Positions 63,252-64,000 of a DNA stretch of 64,000 nt are shown one piece after another. How positions within the stretch are numbered: position 1 is the stretch's first letter; each line of letters opens with the position of its first letter. The position numbers and the translations under genes are program-made. Below the pieces are notes generated by a model. The model saw only the letters and a program-made list of their open reading frames with translations. It made no database searches and had not been told where the DNA came from. Source of the DNA: Lacisediminihabitans profunda (GTDB taxonomy: Bacteria > Actinomycetota > Actinomycetes > Actinomycetales > Microbacteriaceae); contig NZ_VRMG01000005.1 in assembly GCF_008040105.1 (NCBI RefSeq), positions 248,001 to 312,000 on the forward strand, written 5' to 3'.

Positions 63252-64000
63252 CGACACCCGAGACCGCCCACGCGCCGGCCCCGTTCGCCGAACCGCGGGC
63301 CCGGGTCCGCGGCAGGTGGATCTCCCTCTTCGCGGCGGCCTGGCTCGGGGTGTGGATGGCGCAGCTCACCCCCATCCAATTGCTGCTTCCCCTGCAGATC
63401 GAGGCGCGCGTGCACTCGTCGGACTGGGTGGACAGCGTCGTGGCGTTCGGCGTGGTCTCCGGCATCGCGGGCGTCTTCGCCCTCGTCGCGTTCCCCCTCA
63501 CCGGGGCGCTGTCCGACCGCACCACCTCGCGCTTCGGCCGACGCCGCCCCTGGATTCTCGGCGGCGCGCTCCTCTTCGCGGCCGGCCTCGTCGCGCTGGG
63601 CGCCCAGACCGGCATCCTGGGGATCGGCGTGTTCTGGTCGGTGGCCCTGGTCGGTTTCTGCGTGCTCTCCGCCGCCCTCACGGCGATGATCTCCGACCAG
63701 GTGCCGGTGAACCAGCGGGGCTACGTCTCCGGCTGGATCTCGGCGCCGCAGGCGATCGGCACCATCCTCGGCCTGCTCCTCGTCGTGGTTCTCGGGCTCG
63801 GCATCTTCGCGGGCTACACCCTCGTCGCCGTGCTCGTCGTGCTGCTGGTGCTCCCGTTCGTGCTGGGGGTTCCGGATGCCGTGCTCGCGCCGGCGGACCG
63901 CCCGCGCCTCACCGGGCGCGGCCTGATCGCCGGATTCTGGATCAGCCCGCGCGAGCATCCGGACTTCGGCTGGACCCTGCTCAGCCGCATCCTGGTCAAC
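63248..64000 (+). CDS. MFS transporter, 3' end missing
   Basis: The first 251 codons of a major facilitator running off the right edge. Motif A-like GALSDRTTSRFGRRRPWIL follows the second membrane helix, a form seen in sugar-type (GPH/SUC-like) symporters. About six hydrophobic segments are visible. Coupled to the TetR gene by a 4-base overlap. Substrate unknown. Confidence 0.85.
   Translation, partial: MTTPETAHAPAPFAEPRARVRGRWISLFAAAWLGVWMAQLTPIQLLLPLQIEARVHSSDWVDSVVAFGVVSGIAGVFALVAFPLTGALSDRTTSRFGRRRPWILGGALLFAAGLVALGAQTGILGIGVFWSVALVGFCVLSAALTAMISDQVPVNQRGYVSGWISAPQAIGTILGLLLVVVLGLGIFAGYTLVAVLVVLLVLPFVLGVPDAVLAPADRPRLTGRGLIAGFWISPREHPDFGWTLLSRILVN

Overview
The window is GC-rich, densely coded DNA from an actinobacterium, most likely a member of the Microbacteriaceae. 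This rests on gene content and order (rplY-pth-mfd; mazG; hisS-eno-divIC/ftsB-like-DUF501-subtilase-ndh), a DUF222/HNH '13E12' gene, a DUF4192 gene, CGNR and ECF42 regulators, and many genes whose start codon follows a TANNNT hexamer by 6-8 bases, the signature of leaderless transcripts. No computation or database search was possible; family calls are from reading motifs.

Region 1 (1-9954) is a sugar-acid catabolic operon whose genes mostly overlap by 4 bp: an ABC importer without its ATPase, two TIM-barrel isomerase-like proteins, a Gfo/Idh dehydrogenase, a mannitol-dehydrogenase-family (fructuronate-reductase-like) enzyme and a ManD-type mannonate dehydratase. It is followed by an SMP-30 lactonase joined in frame to a gluconokinase, bracketed by two related inverted-repeat elements. 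Region 2 (10140-18730) holds rplY with a structured leader, pth with an apparent CTG start, an epimerase, a TerC remnant, mfd, DUF4192 and a VapBC pair. Region 3 (18747-25672) is a helicase/nuclease cluster: a RecQ-phosphoribosyltransferase fusion, an HNH endonuclease, a NERD-UvrD-type helicase and a DUF222-HNH protein. It includes patches visibly less GC-rich than the rest and is the best candidate for an acquired or defence module.

Region 4 (25762-37107) is mostly core: SDR, MFS exporter, CPBP protease, MazG, TetR, HisRS, enolase, a DivIC-like division protein, DUF501, a mycosin-like subtilase, type II NADH dehydrogenase and a tRNA with a UAA anticodon but a short variable arm. Region 5 (37276-48683) is accessory and regulatory: RibD-like reductase, DGPF protein and ECF42 sigma factor with a candidate autoregulatory promoter; a decayed stretch; a glycosyltransferase, SGNH hydrolase and DedA cluster; a CGNR regulator divergent from a CMD-PNPOx-NTF2 operon with a palindromic operator between them; and an ECF sigma/anti-sigma pair with a secreted protein.

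Region 6 (48888-52708) is the most distinctive: a cellulose-synthase-like GT2 enzyme with an approximately 140-residue insertion, overlapped by a complete partner-switching cassette (STAS antagonist, HATPase kinase, REC-PP2C phosphatase). Region 7 (52731-64000) holds a hydrolase, UppP, a 54-residue zinc-ribbon-like protein whose promoter carries a perfect CsoR-type palindrome, an operon of acyl-CoA synthetase, E1 alpha, E1 beta, E2 (with two subunit-binding domains) and an acyl carrier protein, a large membrane protein, and a TetR-MFS pair cut by the window end.
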